A stretch of 22,671 bases of DNA from Chara braunii (GCA_003427395.1 BFEA01000411.1:1231677-1254347); one strand, 5' to 3'. Shown: positions 1 to 8,376, counted from the stretch's first letter. The notes: generated from the letters alone by a model not told the origin. Translations and numbers: made by a program.

Positions 1-886
1 GGGGAACCAGATGGGGCTTGGTTGGAGGGAGTGGTAAGAGCAGCTTCCTCTAGCGGGCCCGTCCCTGGATGCTCCAGTCTATTGGCGGGGAGCAGCAACT
101 TCTGGAAACTGGGTCCAGTGTCCCATTGCGCAATCCTTTCAAACTCTATCCCAGGGCCGTTACCCTGTTCGGGCTTTTAAGGTCCTCAGATACCAAAGGC
201 ATGTGACAGTTGCACCGCCTCTTCAGCCACCTGTGGCCACTGGATGGACAGAATTTCACTGGTTGTGCCCGGTCACCCACGGCATCTTCTCAGCTGCTGT
301 CGCAGTACCACTGCAGATCCCCCAGTGACAGCTGTTGGGGTGGGAAGAGGTCCAGAAATCCGGAAGGGGGCTGCAACGGTACCACTGGGCTGGTCTTGCT
401 CCAGTCCTTGAAAACACAGGTTGTGGTCTCTGCTGATCTTTTGATTGTCTGGTTGGTCCCATCCGTCCCAACGGATGCTGGCAATCCAGCCTCCTTGGTG
501 GGCCCCCTGACCTATTCAAAGACTAACAGTGATTTTAATCGATAAACTGACCACACTTGGTGGGCAGTCATCCATCAACGATTGCCCCCATTGCAGAATC
601 TCAAAATGAATGCATGTGAAGACCGCAACAAGCAAAATGAATGTCAAAAAGTCTTCTGTTGCTTCCACCATGGAAATTGAGAGCGGCTTGCTGAAGGGTC
701 ACCAGCATGTCCCATTGAGCACAGATGGAACTCGACATGGAAATGGGAAAGGAACGAAAACCGGAACGGAAACGGTGAACGGCAACAGTATACGGAAACA
801 GGAACGGAAACGGGAAAGGGAAACAGGAATAGGAACAGGAATGGCAGCAGGGACGAACGAATAATACGAATGCGGATAACACAAAC
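1..886 (-). other. Start of GlnRS intron 12
   Basis: This is non-coding on present evidence. The stretch 1-600 is unique-looking and moderately GC-rich, with short overlapping open frames on both strands that match no family I know. The stretch 736-841, 46 bases below the exon donor, is a degenerate purine-rich repeat built on GGAAAC and GGAACG units. On the coding strand it is a long pyrimidine tract. Confidence 0.6.
736..841. repeat. Degenerate GGAAAC/GGAACG hexamer repeat
   Basis: About 15 interrupted units of GGAAAC, GGAACG and similar form a purine-only tract on the plus strand. It lies just inside intron 12. Similar but looser purine-rich sequence recurs at 1780-1880 and 2410-2530. Confidence 0.7.
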
Positions 887-1084
887 CTTGATCCGATAAG
901 CAATGAGGTCCCACATGTTAGGGTTCTCATTCTTCACATCCTGTTTCATTCGAAGTGTGGCTGATCCCTCTGCGAGGAGGCCCGCTCTCATATCTTCGAA
1001 CAGCTTCAGTGACTCTTCAATCGGTCGATTTCTCCATGGGCTTTCCAGCTGTTTCTCCCTATATTCTTTGATTTCATCCGGCGT
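887..1084 (-). CDS. QARS: GlnRS exon 12 of those visible (66 codons, largest)
   Basis: It begins TPDEIKEYREKQLESPWRNR, continues PIEESLKLFEDMRAGLLAEG and ends SATLRMKQDVKNENPNMWDL then IAYRIK. These are the SPWRxRPxEESLxLFxxMR and LRMKQD...AYRIK blocks of the GlnRS catalytic core (acceptor-binding region). The acceptor is CAG at 1085-1087 and the donor GTTTGT at 886-881, phase 0. The next exon should begin with the conserved GDKWCIYPxYDY block. I looked for it in 1-880 on the minus strand and did not find it, so it is outside the window. Confidence 0.97.
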
Positions 1085-1261
1085 CTGTAAAGTCGACAGC
1101 AAGACCACACACACACACAACAAACCAAGTGCGATCAAAGTCGTCACAAAAACTCTTTGAGAAACTAATCCAGCTTGACTGTCCCGAGCATGGCGGAGTT
1201 CGAACATTAGGAGCTGTCCAGATTAAGTTCAAAACATTGTCTAAGTTTTGTAAACTTGTTG

Positions 1262-1400
1262 TTTTTGGAATTTTTCGAATTTGAAATTCTAGAGAGAATG
1301 AAAAAAGTTTGGAAAAAAATTGTTGCACAGCATTACAATACACAGTTCAAAATAACAAACTTTTGCCAGAGAGTGCGAACCAAATTTGAGAAAAAAAACA
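1262..1400. repeat. A/T-rich dispersed repeat, copy 1
   Basis: It shares TTTTTCGAA..., TTGTTGCACAGCATTACAATAC and ACTTTTGCCAGAG, then CCAAATTTGAGAAAAAAA and CAAATATTTTTGTAGGGC, with copies at 17337, 18838 and 19018. Confidence 0.8.
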
Positions 1401-1811
1401 AAAGAGTCAACAAGAGAATACAAATATTTTTGTAGGGCACCCCCTGGCCCAGATCAGATCTGGACGTGCAGACCCGGTCCACACCGTATCCGGTGTCAGG
1501 ATGGGTCTTCCAGTGTCCGGGTCCACAGTAGCACCGCTACCAACTCCACCTGAAGATCCATGCGAACAAAATGATCACCTCGAGATTGTCCACCTGGGCC
1601 GAAAAGTTCCCGAAAACATCATTAGACGAATATAAAGATATAAATGTATACTTTTATAGAGTCATAATACGATGACCCTCCAAAAGGACGGACTCTGCCA
1701 AGGACGCACGACCTGTACGGGAGATCCATCAGCTCTGCTTTCCGTATTGTCCAAGAGTTGAATGGCTGGCCAGATAGAAACTGAACCAGAAACCAAAACA
1801 GAGACGAAAAA

Positions 1812-2062
1812 GAGGTGAAGGACACAAACGTGCTGTCAAAAGCAGGGACAGAAATGGATACAGAAGCCGAAAACGGCAAAAGAACAACTCTGGTCTAATC
1901 TATGCCACTGTCTCAGGGGCTTTCAGCCCTAATGGAAGGAAGCGTCAAGCGAGCTAACGCCAAACCCAGTTTCCACCATACATAATAAAGAGAACCCTTT
2001 TTTTCAAGAAGAGGAACTAGAAGTGGAAGTAGAAGTAGAAGGAGAAGGGGAAGAAGAAGAAG

Positions 2063-2093
<31 letters not shown>

Positions 2094-2370
2094 TAAGGAC
2101 GGACACAAACCTGCTGACAAAAACAGGGACAGAAATGCATACAGACTGAAAACTGCAAAAGAACAACTCTGCCACTGTCTCAGGGTCTTTCAGCCCTAAT
2201 GGAAGGAAGCGTCAAGCGAGTTAATGATCTACAGGACGCCAACCCCAGTTTCCACCATACATAATAAAGACACCCCCCTTTTTCAAGAAGAAGAAGAGCT
2301 AGAAGTGGACATAGAAGGAGAAGGGGACGGAGAAGGAGGAGAAGAAGAAGAAGAAGAAGTTAAGGACAGA
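1812..2370. repeat. Tandem duplication of about 270 bp with GAA tracts
   Basis: Two units (about 1812-2097 and 2090-2370) share a long ordered series of matches. These include a GGACACAAAC start, ACAGGGACAGAAATG, CTGTCTCAGGG, CTTTCAGCCCTAATGG, GAAGCGTCAAGCGAG, TTTCCACCATACATAATAAA and a GA-rich end closing with GTTAAGGAC. The second unit has an extra short segment (ATGATCTACAGG), and the units differ at scattered bases. Confidence 0.9.
2050..2093. repeat. GAA trinucleotide microsatellite
   Basis: About 14 uninterrupted GAA units end the first copy of the tandem duplication. The equivalent place in the second copy (2337-2360) has a shorter, impure GAA/GGA run, so the tract expanded or shrank after duplication. 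Confidence 0.95.
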
Positions 2371-2661
2371 GCAATGGAAGCACAGAGGCAGAGAGAGGGG
2401 GGGTGGGGAGAGTGGCGGGAACTGGAAACGCGAATTGAAATGGGAGAAGAAACTAGCCTTCTAAACAGCACAGTTGAAAACGGGCAGCAGAGACACAAAT
2501 AGAAATGGAAACAGAAAAGGAAATGCAACTTGAAATCACAAAGGAAATCAGCCCCTTCTTAATGCAGCCACAGTCCTTCCACACTTCGAAGATTTAGGCA
2601 AGAGCAGGGTTCATTTTCTTTTGCATTTGAGAAAAAATGAGACCCTTCTTAATGTACTCAC

Positions 2662-2748
2662 CTGATGATCAACATAGGCATGGCCACTCTTTATCAACTT
2701 CACAGCAAGATCATAAAGCTCCTGGAAGTAATCACTACTAAAAGTAAC
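2662..2748 (-). CDS. QARS: GlnRS exon 11 (29 codons)
   Basis: It encodes VTFSSDYFQELYDLAVKLIK followed by SGHAYVDHQ. The SSDYFxxLY...GxAYVDHQ motif is conserved from bacterial to plant GlnRS. The acceptor is CAG at 2749-2751 and the donor a consensus GTGAGT at 2661-2656; both are phase 0. Confidence 0.97.
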
Positions 2749-3484
2749 CTGCATGCATGTTCCACGAGTGTTCATCATTTCCCTTGTGAGCCACAGCCCC
2801 CGATAACCATGAGGGGGCTGATGTTTTTGTCAGCATACAGTTGAACCCAACAGCAGGGCTGCAAGTCCTTCGGGAAATTCATCAAAACCGCAACCATACA
2901 GAGAATATTAGCATGGCCCCTATACAAGCATGACACGCACGAGTCGATAAACTGTCCACATTTATTACAAAAACAAAATCAGGCGTGCAAAAAAAGTCGA
3001 GCACAAATGGGTGGACCACTTGAAGTTTTCTTTTCAGATTTTTTGGAGCAGCAGCGTCCTATCTAGAATGCTTGGTCGGCGGAAACCATTACAAGCATAC
3101 TATGCACACTACAACTCTCCGGGGTGTATCCAGACCACAATTACAGCCAGTCTTGGCTGCATCTGACTTACACCCAGAATTCAGTCCACAGGGTCCTGCG
3201 TGTACGCACTAAGAACACTTACAAAGGTGTGGTCTGCCCACGTACATACACTGACATGAAGGATCTCCACCGCAGCCTTAACTGAACATCATGCATGCAC
3301 CATTCTTTACACCTGGTATACACAGACTGACTGCGGCACGGGGCTCTGGACTCCACATGCATAAAAGGTGGTCCTCCAGACTGAAAATTTTGAAAAACGG
3401 CCCCACAATTGCGAGCAAACAGATACTTCATGCTCTATGCACCTGTCCTGTAACAGAAACTCCATATGCACTGCCAAAATATAC
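2749..3484 (-). other. GlnRS intron 10
   Basis: This 736-base intron contains the U6 snRNA-like sequence at 2865-2964 on the plus strand. The remainder (2965-3478) shows no repeat or coding block that I can identify. Confidence 0.75.
2865..2964 (+). pseudogene. U6 snRNA-like sequence, probable pseudogene
   Basis: The region reads like a complete U6 spliceosomal RNA. It has a 5' GTCCTTCGGG stem-loop, then ATACAGAGA followed by ATTAGCATGGCCCC, then CAAGCATGACACGCAC, TCGATAAA and GTCCACATTTATT. The ACAGAGA box that pairs with the 5' splice site is intact. Changes lie in the 5' stem, in the internal stem-loop (GCGCAAGGA of normal U6 is ATACAAGCA here) and at the 3' end, where the usual T-run is TTTATTAC. 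Upstream I see neither a plant USE-like element nor a TATA box at about -30. It lies antisense inside intron 10. The match is clear from memory of U6; the pseudogene status is inferred. An A-rich stretch follows, as in retrotransposed copies. Confidence 0.85.
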
Positions 3485-3575
3485 CTTGTATGGCTTCCAT
3501 CCAAGCCAGCTGACAATCTCCTGTATGTGATCAATGTACTCCTGCTTTTCTGCCTCAGGGTTCGTGTCGTCATAT
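3485..3575 (-). CDS. QARS: GlnRS exon 10, RYDDTNP segment
   Basis: It completes Arg and gives YDDTNPEAEKQEYIDHIQEI followed by VSWLGWKPYK. The first Asp of RYDDTNP is equivalent to Asp66 of E. coli GlnRS, one of the residues around the glutamine and A76 site. The acceptor is CAG at 3576-3578 and the donor GTATAT at 3484-3479. An alternative acceptor a few codons upstream would add SDLCWA and break the phase with exon 9, so the site at 3575 is preferred. Confidence 0.95.
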
Positions 3576-4402
3576 CTGGCCCAACAAAGATCAGAGCCTG
3601 TCGTCAGATACGCTTGCCAAAATCAGTTAACAGCAGAGTTTAGGGCATGCACACACAGGCACAGTGAAGATACAGCTGAGTTAAGGGCATGCACACACAG
3701 GCACAGTGAGCTACCAGCTGAGTTAAGGGCATGCACACACAGGTGCAGTGAGGGAAACAGCTGAGTTAAACCACCAGTACTTGGCCCAGCTACTGGCCGT
3801 GGAATAAAATAGAGTAGAAACATTTCTAGTCGGATGAATTTGGGCGCTCCTGTAGTGGGCCGTACGATTCCTAAAATTGCGGCTTGTTAACGGGCACGAC
3901 TTTAGGAAGTACTGGTGGTTTAAGGGCATGCACACAAGGAGTTAACAGCGGAGTTAAGGGTAGCAGGTATATAATCCACCATGAGGGCATTGCACCACAC
4001 AGGCACAGTGAGGAAACACCTGAGTTAAGGGCATGCATACAAGTTAGCAGCAGACTCAAAAGGCCCAACGTAACGGCAATTCTGAGCTTCAATTCTCTAT
4101 CCAAAAAATTCTAACTTGTCACAAAACTTCGACCAGTAGGAGGCATCGATCGACCCGCAACCACAGACAAGAGAAGCCAACACACGCGCAGCTGCATTGA
4201 TGCCATGCAGCAACGTGCCACTTCCTACGTGGTGGTGGACGTCTTCGCCTAGACAGTAAAGAGCACAAGAGCAGGGACTTGACAGAAGAAGGGATGGAGA
4301 TTCGAAGAGGAAGAATATCAAAGCGTGGAGATTTGAGAAAACAGTTGAACAAAAATAGCTGGAGACGGAGAAAGATTGCTAAAAATATGATGTCAATCGT
4401 AC
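3576..4402 (-). other. GlnRS intron 9
   Basis: This 827-base intron is largely made of a 42-bp tandem array (3638-3767) and scattered related pieces at 3915-4045. The remaining 4050-4400 shows only short chance open frames. Confidence 0.7.
3638..3767. repeat. 42-bp tandem repeat, three copies, with dispersed partial copies
   Basis: The core AGGGCATGCACACACAGG recurs at 3642, 3684 and 3726, exactly 42 bases apart. Each copy continues with CACAGTGAG-like and AGCTGAGTTA-like sequence. Partial copies with the same AGGGCATGC start occur at 3923 and 4028, and another at 3984-4017. The string ALNSA repeated in the reverse frame is only this array translated. Confidence 0.92.
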
Positions 4403-4458
4403 CGGAGATAGCATTCGCCACCGTACTCCTTTGCAAGCCCAAAATCGATATTCATAGC
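4403..4458 (-). CDS. QARS: GlnRS exon 9 (56-base small exon)
   Basis: It encodes AMNIDFGLAKEYGGECYL plus two bases (CG) of an Arg codon. It is the AMxxDFGLAKExGGxCYLR segment between HIGH and RYDDTNP. The acceptor is CAG at 4459-4461. The donor is GTACGA at 4402-4397 and gives phase 2. The split Arg codon (CG plus A) is completed by exon 10. The open frame runs on for two codons past the donor to a stop, so splicing here is required. Confidence 0.95.
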
Positions 4459-5447
4459 CTGGAACAATTCCAACGATGCTCCAAAATATTAGAGCTCAAT
4501 GCTCACCCATTTATTGCTGGGAAAATAAATACCATACCTTATCCATCTATATTTGGAAACATAAATATCAGAGAGCTCAACTGACAAATTGGATGCACAA
4601 AAAGCCATAAACAGCGAGACATATTCCTGGTGAAACTTCAAACTTCAAACAAAGGCAACCAGACAGAGTGACCACAGCCACTTTCCACAAACATGTGCTG
4701 GATTTCTTCTTCACAGTGCTACTGGAGAAGTCACGAGTCGAGAAAAAGAAATGTGTCATGCACATGACCACAGGATTCACAAAAAATAAACAGAAACAAG
4801 GCGCATTTCTGTTCGCACAAAGGCCGTCAGGTTGAGAGAGGAGAGCACAACTGCCTTGCGAATATAAGTGATGGGCCCCTGATGGCTTCTTTTTTTTATA
4901 ATGCTCTCATCATTCGAAGCTGGCAACTCCAATAAGAGGAGGACAAGGCGGGAGGACCAGAAGCTTTCTCACCTGCTGGCCAGCCTCGCTGACCCTGACC
5001 AGTGAAAACCTAAGCCACAGAAGGAACCACCTTTCCTTGAGACTCCATAATCATCAGAAAAACATGCACTAGATAGATTGCATACACTCTGCCAACAAGT
5101 CTGCCACCGGCTGATGGAAGCAGGAGTTATAAAGTTATAAACTAAAGTTTGGAGTCTTTGGACTGAATTAACACAAGTATGGTGAAGTGACAATGACAAG
5201 ATAAAAGCCTATTAATTTAGTGTGTTTTTTTTTTTCAGGAAATGGACGCTATGCTTTAGCGATTGCAGGTCATTCTAAAATGACCAAAAGTATCAGAGAT
5301 GGAGTAGGCCTCTCACCTGCTGCTAGTTTCCTTCCAATGAGTTAGTTGCACGTTGTGCTCAACTGAGAAATGGACTCTGCCGCAAAGAGAGAGGCTCCTT
5401 CGAAGGGATCTCAAGCCAAGTTCCGTTCTCCACAAGGAACTTAGTTA

Positions 5448-5561
5448 CTACCTTCTTTCCACGAATACAATGTACGGTCATTATAGCTGGATTTGGGGCA
5501 TCTTTCAGTCGAAATACAGCTGCTATAATTACCGCACACTGTATTCGGGGGAAGAAGGTAG
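5448..5561. mobile_element. MITE-like foldback element, copy 1
   Basis: The 114-bp element is nearly a perfect palindrome. It starts CTACCTTCTT, then CGAATACA, and ends TGTATTCGGG then GAAGAAGGTAG. The inner parts GTACGGTCATTATAGCTG and GCTATAATTACCGCAC also pair. The centre reads GGGGCATCTTTCAGTC. Copies at 13705-13808 and 13462-13568 share termini and centre, so this is a repeat family and not a single hairpin. No transposase is present. Confidence 0.82.
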
Positions 5562-5645
5562 CTCTCCTTACAGGGTAATTTTATCCTTTAGTCTCAATTA
5601 TTAGAAAGCTCTTTACTTCAACGAAGTGAAATAACCAATTTCATC

Positions 5646-5762
5646 TATTTATTTTTTTATAGAAAGGGGTAGCCCCTGCCCTTACCATTATTGTATTCAG
5701 CTGATTCCTCAGTATCTGAACACATGATCTGTTTACTAACAACGTTAGTTACATGTCCGTAC
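5646..5762 (-). mobile_element. SINE-like element, copy 1
   Basis: Read on the minus strand it has a tRNA-like part (GTAACTAACGTTGTTAG, then the degenerate B box GTGTTCAGATAC at 5723-5712). A short body follows, then GGGGCTACCCCTTTC and an A-rich tail (5661-5646). The same order, B-box sequence then GGTAGGGGCTACCC, occurs in the copy at 15773-15886. A second partial tRNA-like head with B box GAGTTCAAATCC (5799-5788) sits just upstream, as in a dimeric or nested insertion. Confidence 0.6.
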
Positions 5763-6210
5763 CATTTGAAATCCTCCAGATTCCTCAGGATTTGAACTCG
5801 TGATCTATATTGCTTTGAGATTCCTCATATCACAGACAGCAAAACCTGCCTCCGTTTCAAATCCTACAAATCAAAGCTGACAAAGTTTGAAAAACTCAAC
5901 CGAGTCTATGCACCAACAGAAAGCATGTGCAAAAAAGAAAAAAAAAAGGTCAAAATGTCAACTGCACCGCCAGTATGTTCGCTGGCTATTTTGTTCCGAT
6001 GTGATCATTAACATGCGACGCCCTTGGGGGCTCGCCTACTGAACAGAAAAGGCTCACAAAGACATGATTTCACACTCATGCCAGTTCGCCAAAACTTCAC
6101 CTTTGGCAGAGATCCCTATCCAAAAACAGAGGCTAGGAGGTACGAGTGGTTTAATGACGAGAAAACAAGGAGACAGGATAAATAAAGAAAACAAGCAAAG
6201 AAGTCATACA

Positions 6211-6240
6211 GAGACACAGAGAGAGAGAGAGAGAGAGGGA
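6211..6240. repeat. GA microsatellite
   Basis: A run of GA dinucleotides at the border of the third (most decayed) exon-8-like unit. A matching GA run at 6483-6500 borders the second unit. Confidence 0.9.
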
Positions 6241-6245
6241 GGGAG

Positions 6246-6326
6246 GAGGAAGGGGCAGGGAGTGTGGGTGTCTGGTTAGGCTGGTTCACGAGACAGGCAT
6301 TTGCATGACCAGAGGATAGCAAAGCC
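6246..6326 (-). pseudogene. Decayed duplicate of exon 8 end (unit 3)
   Basis: On the minus strand the sequence still reads SSGHANACLVNQPNQTPTL, alignable to unit 2 ([14 protein letters not shown]) and to the real exon end (YLHIGHAK) with its intron start. The GGACAT core of HIGH is GGTCAT here and the Leu-His codons are damaged. It lies 156 bases below unit 2 and is flanked by GA-rich sequence. It is not expected to be coding. Confidence 0.7.
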
Positions 6327-6399
6327 GAGAGAACAGATGTCAGGATAAATCTAAAACGCTAGACCCAGTAGAATCAGAAAACAGGGAGACGGAGAGAGA

Positions 6400-6482
6400 G
6401 GAGAAAGGGGCATGGAGTGTGGGGCATTCGGTTGCATTGGTTCAAGAGACAGCCCTTTGCATGTCCAAGATGAAGATAGCAA
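6400..6482 (-). pseudogene. Duplicate of exon 8 HIGH end (unit 2)
   Basis: The minus strand encodes YLHLGHAK at 6479-6456 in a frame equivalent to exon 8, against YLHIGHAK in the exon. The match continues into the intron side (TGTCTCTTGAACC against GTCTCTATCAAG, then CCAATGCAACCG against CAACCCAACTGG). The repeat distance is 151 bases. The exon donor is replaced by GGCTGT, and no AG acceptor precedes it. It is therefore a fossil copy of part of the exon plus its splice-donor region. Confidence 0.8.
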
Positions 6483-6499
6483 AACAGAGAGAGAGAGAG

Positions 6500-6550
6500 G
6501 TGTGGGGGGTTGGGGGGAGGAGGGGGGGTTGGGGGGAAGAGGGGGGCGGA
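6500..6550. repeat. G-rich tract with G-quadruplex potential
   Basis: At least five runs of five or more G, separated by TT, AGG or AAGA, occur on the plus strand within 56-105 bases of the exon 8 donor. On the transcribed RNA strand the tract is C-rich, so any quadruplex would form in the DNA template and not in this transcript. Confidence 0.8.
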
Positions 6551-6605
6551 GCCAGGGCGGGAGCAAGGCATGAAGGGTCCAGTTGGGTTGCTTCTTGATA
6601 GAGAC

Positions 6606-6758
6606 CTTCGCATGTCCGATATGAAGATAACCATTTGGCTCCGGGGGAAATCGAGTGAAAATCTTGCCACCTGTTGCTGCCAGATGCTTCTGCAACATTT
6701 CCTTCGTGTTCGCAGGCCGCATTATCGTCCCATCACTGAAGAATACTTCTGTGTGTAC
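6606..6758 (-). CDS. QARS: GlnRS exon 8, class I HIGH signature
   Basis: This 51-codon exon starts with [20 protein letters not shown], continues [17 protein letters not shown] and ends [18 protein letters not shown] (residues 241-244 of the visible product) is the ATP-binding signature of class I synthetases. The [14 protein letters not shown] string is nearly invariant in GlnRS and includes the Pro-Glu pair that contacts the tRNA end and ATP in the E. coli enzyme. The acceptor is TAG at 6759-6761. The donor is GTCTCT at 6605-6600, a weak match to consensus, but the phase-0 join to exon 9 (AK-AMNIDFG) is exactly as in the family. The 3' end of this exon also occurs in two decayed copies downstream. 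Confidence 0.97.
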
Positions 6759-7709
6759 CTACAGGCATGCCAACAAACAGAATGAGATCACCGCACAGCA
6801 TGGTATGCATCATCACAGACACAAAAACTTCACACCAAATGGTTCATAAAGCTGCAACATAAGCATGAGAATTCCAGATATGGCTCCTTGCCCAATCAGT
6901 CAAATACATAGACCATCAATGAAGTCCAAGCAAGCCTTCGCCAAGAAACACACAACAGACCATCTGCATGCACACAATCAAGACACCTGACTTTCCCTCA
7001 CTGCTCTGCAAAACAGAGAAGGCCAACAGTTGCCAGCCATACCCACAACATTCTTCCCTAACATGCACACAAGCTTCTGCATCGTGTCATCCAATGACTT
7101 TGTTCACGCCACTCTCCAATTCAGACAATTCTACACTATACTTATAGCAAATATTTCCCTGTCAGAGTGCAGAATTCATTGCACGCACCAGGAGGATTTC
7201 CTGCGCTTTCAGTCATATCAGGCCTGTTGTAATATAACAGACACACGACAGCAATGGCGAAGACAAGATGATAAGACAAGCTGGCACATTTTCCGCTTTG
7301 CCAGCTGGTGCACTCTCAGCTGATGGGTAGTACCTCCTCGTCACTAATTGGGTCACTGAAAAGACGTCCGATCCCTTCCGGTGGTGGTCCATGGTACGTT
7401 TTCAGCCACCCAGTAAGCAACACGAGGGATGAGTATGACGAATTGAATGCAAGCTTGCGCTTTCTGAAAACAGCTGTAGATCCACATAAAATAAAGCATC
7501 TGTGGCACCATTGCTGAAGAGAATGACTTAGCCTACGCAGCGAAAGATATACGAACTAAACCTGAGAGCTGCTGCAACCACCTGATGCATTTCCACCTTC
7601 CAAAAGAGCAAAGCAAAATGGCATCAGATTGTGTGCACAATTGAAGATTGTACAAAGCAGTTTAGGTCTTTGGCACAGATCCGTCATGCCAAAGGACACT
7701 GCTGCTCAC
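6759..7709 (-). other. GlnRS intron 7
   Basis: A 951-base intron without clear repeats. An unbroken minus-strand frame at 7316-7483 has a protein-like composition but no recognised family. Confidence 0.6.
7316..7483 (-). other. Unrecognised protein-like reading frame in intron 7
   Basis: A 55-residue frame ends in TGA at 7318-7316. It includes LVLLTGWLKTYHGPPPEGIG and RLFSDPISDEEVLPIS. The composition is unlike the low-complexity frames elsewhere in the introns. The plus strand is also open here (7308-7517), so the coding strand is uncertain. It could be a fragment of a transposon protein. I cannot name a family. Confidence 0.25.
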
Positions 7710-7814
7710 ATTGAAGTTGTCCTCTGGCTTTGGGAAGATCGAGTAGGGGTCAGCTGATTCAGCCACCAAAGCGCTCGTTTCCTCTGCTACTGCCGCTGAC
7801 TCAGGCTTCATCTC
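7710..7814 (-). CDS. QARS: GlnRS exon 7, linker to catalytic core
   Basis: It encodes EMKPESAAVAEETSALVAES followed by ADPYSIFPKPEDNFN. The first 20 residues are a poorly conserved acidic and Ala-rich linker. The NPY/DPYSIFPxPExNF end is the conserved entry to the catalytic region of plant GlnRS. The acceptor is CAG at 7815-7817 and the donor GTGAGC at 7709-7704; both are phase 0. The exon has 35 codons. Confidence 0.95.
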
Positions 7815-8104
7815 CTGCACAACAGATCAATATGCCGAGCAGAACAAGAATCAGGTAATGCTCGAAATGTGCATCACAAATCAGCTGGCAGGATCGCATC
7901 ACTTCAGAGAAGTTCACACTGCTCTTTTGTAATGTTTAGTATTTTTAATCTTTTACTGATTTTCCAAGTGCACCTACGGCGTGATGTTGCTCACATGTAA
8001 AAAGGTGGCAACCTTTTTATGAGGTCATACCGCTCCCTCCCTCATCGTTTGGCCGGAATGCTCATCGTTTTTTTGCTTGCAATCAGGGTTGCACCGGCGC
8101 CAAC

Positions 8105-8151
8105 CGCCGACCCCGACCCCGACCACCGACCGTTTTGTCCCGACCGGTCGG
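8105..8151. repeat. CCGACC-rich inverted repeat
   Basis: CGCCGACC at 8105-8112 pairs with GGTCGGCG at 8144-8151. The arm between them holds further CCGACC repeats. The GC content is sharply higher than the surroundings. Confidence 0.7.
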
Positions 8152-8376
8152 CGGTCCGCCGACCAGTCAGAAAACAGGCATCTGCTGCTTTTTTTTTTTT
8201 TCTGATTGCGCAGCCTTACTGCGCTTGCTGAGTACAGCCCAAATCCGCAGAGAAACTTTTTGGGATGGGGGAGGGGTCTGGGGGGTTGGTGTTGGAGCAT
8301 ACCTGCGGCGCAAGTGTGATGACCAACGCGCAAAAAAAAATAAAAAATGACGGCCGTTATGTGTGAGAACACGCAA

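Larger units (their letters stand above)
1085..2661 (-). other. GlnRS intron 11
   Basis: This 1.6 kb intron holds one copy of an A/T-rich repeat family (1262-1400), a GC-rich stretch at 1436-1620 that I do not recognise, and a tandem duplication with GAA microsatellite at 1812-2370. It also holds a short CA run at about 1110-1124. No coding block was found. Confidence 0.7.
4459..6605 (-). other. GlnRS intron 8
   Basis: This 2.1 kb intron follows the HIGH exon. Its 5' end (6605-6246) carries G-rich and GA-rich tracts and two decayed copies of the exon 8 end. Its middle holds SINE-like sequence (5646-5830) and a foldback element (5448-5561). I recognise nothing in 4459-5447 or 5831-6200. Confidence 0.7.

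Noticed and set aside
210-545. Overlapping open frames on both strands near the left edge
   Set aside because: Neither strand gives a recognisable domain. The expected next GlnRS block (GDKWC...YDY) is absent, so I left the region as unassigned intron.
644-880. Continuation of exon 12 reading frame past 887
   Set aside because: GlnRS homology stops exactly at AYRIK, where a GT donor lies. The continued frame translates the GGAAAC-type repeat as low-complexity Phe/Pro/Val sequence.
3576-3640. Extension of exon 10 upstream, giving SDLCWA and a DFGK-like reading
   Set aside because: The frame has a stop further upstream, and the phase disagrees with exon 9. The true AMNIDFGLAKEYGGECYLR segment was found at 4403-4458, so the DFG here is a chance reading of repeat sequence.
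3638-3767. Regular 42-bp spacing as a possible CRISPR array
   Set aside because: The whole unit is repeated, with no unique spacers of constant length, and the setting is a eukaryotic intron.
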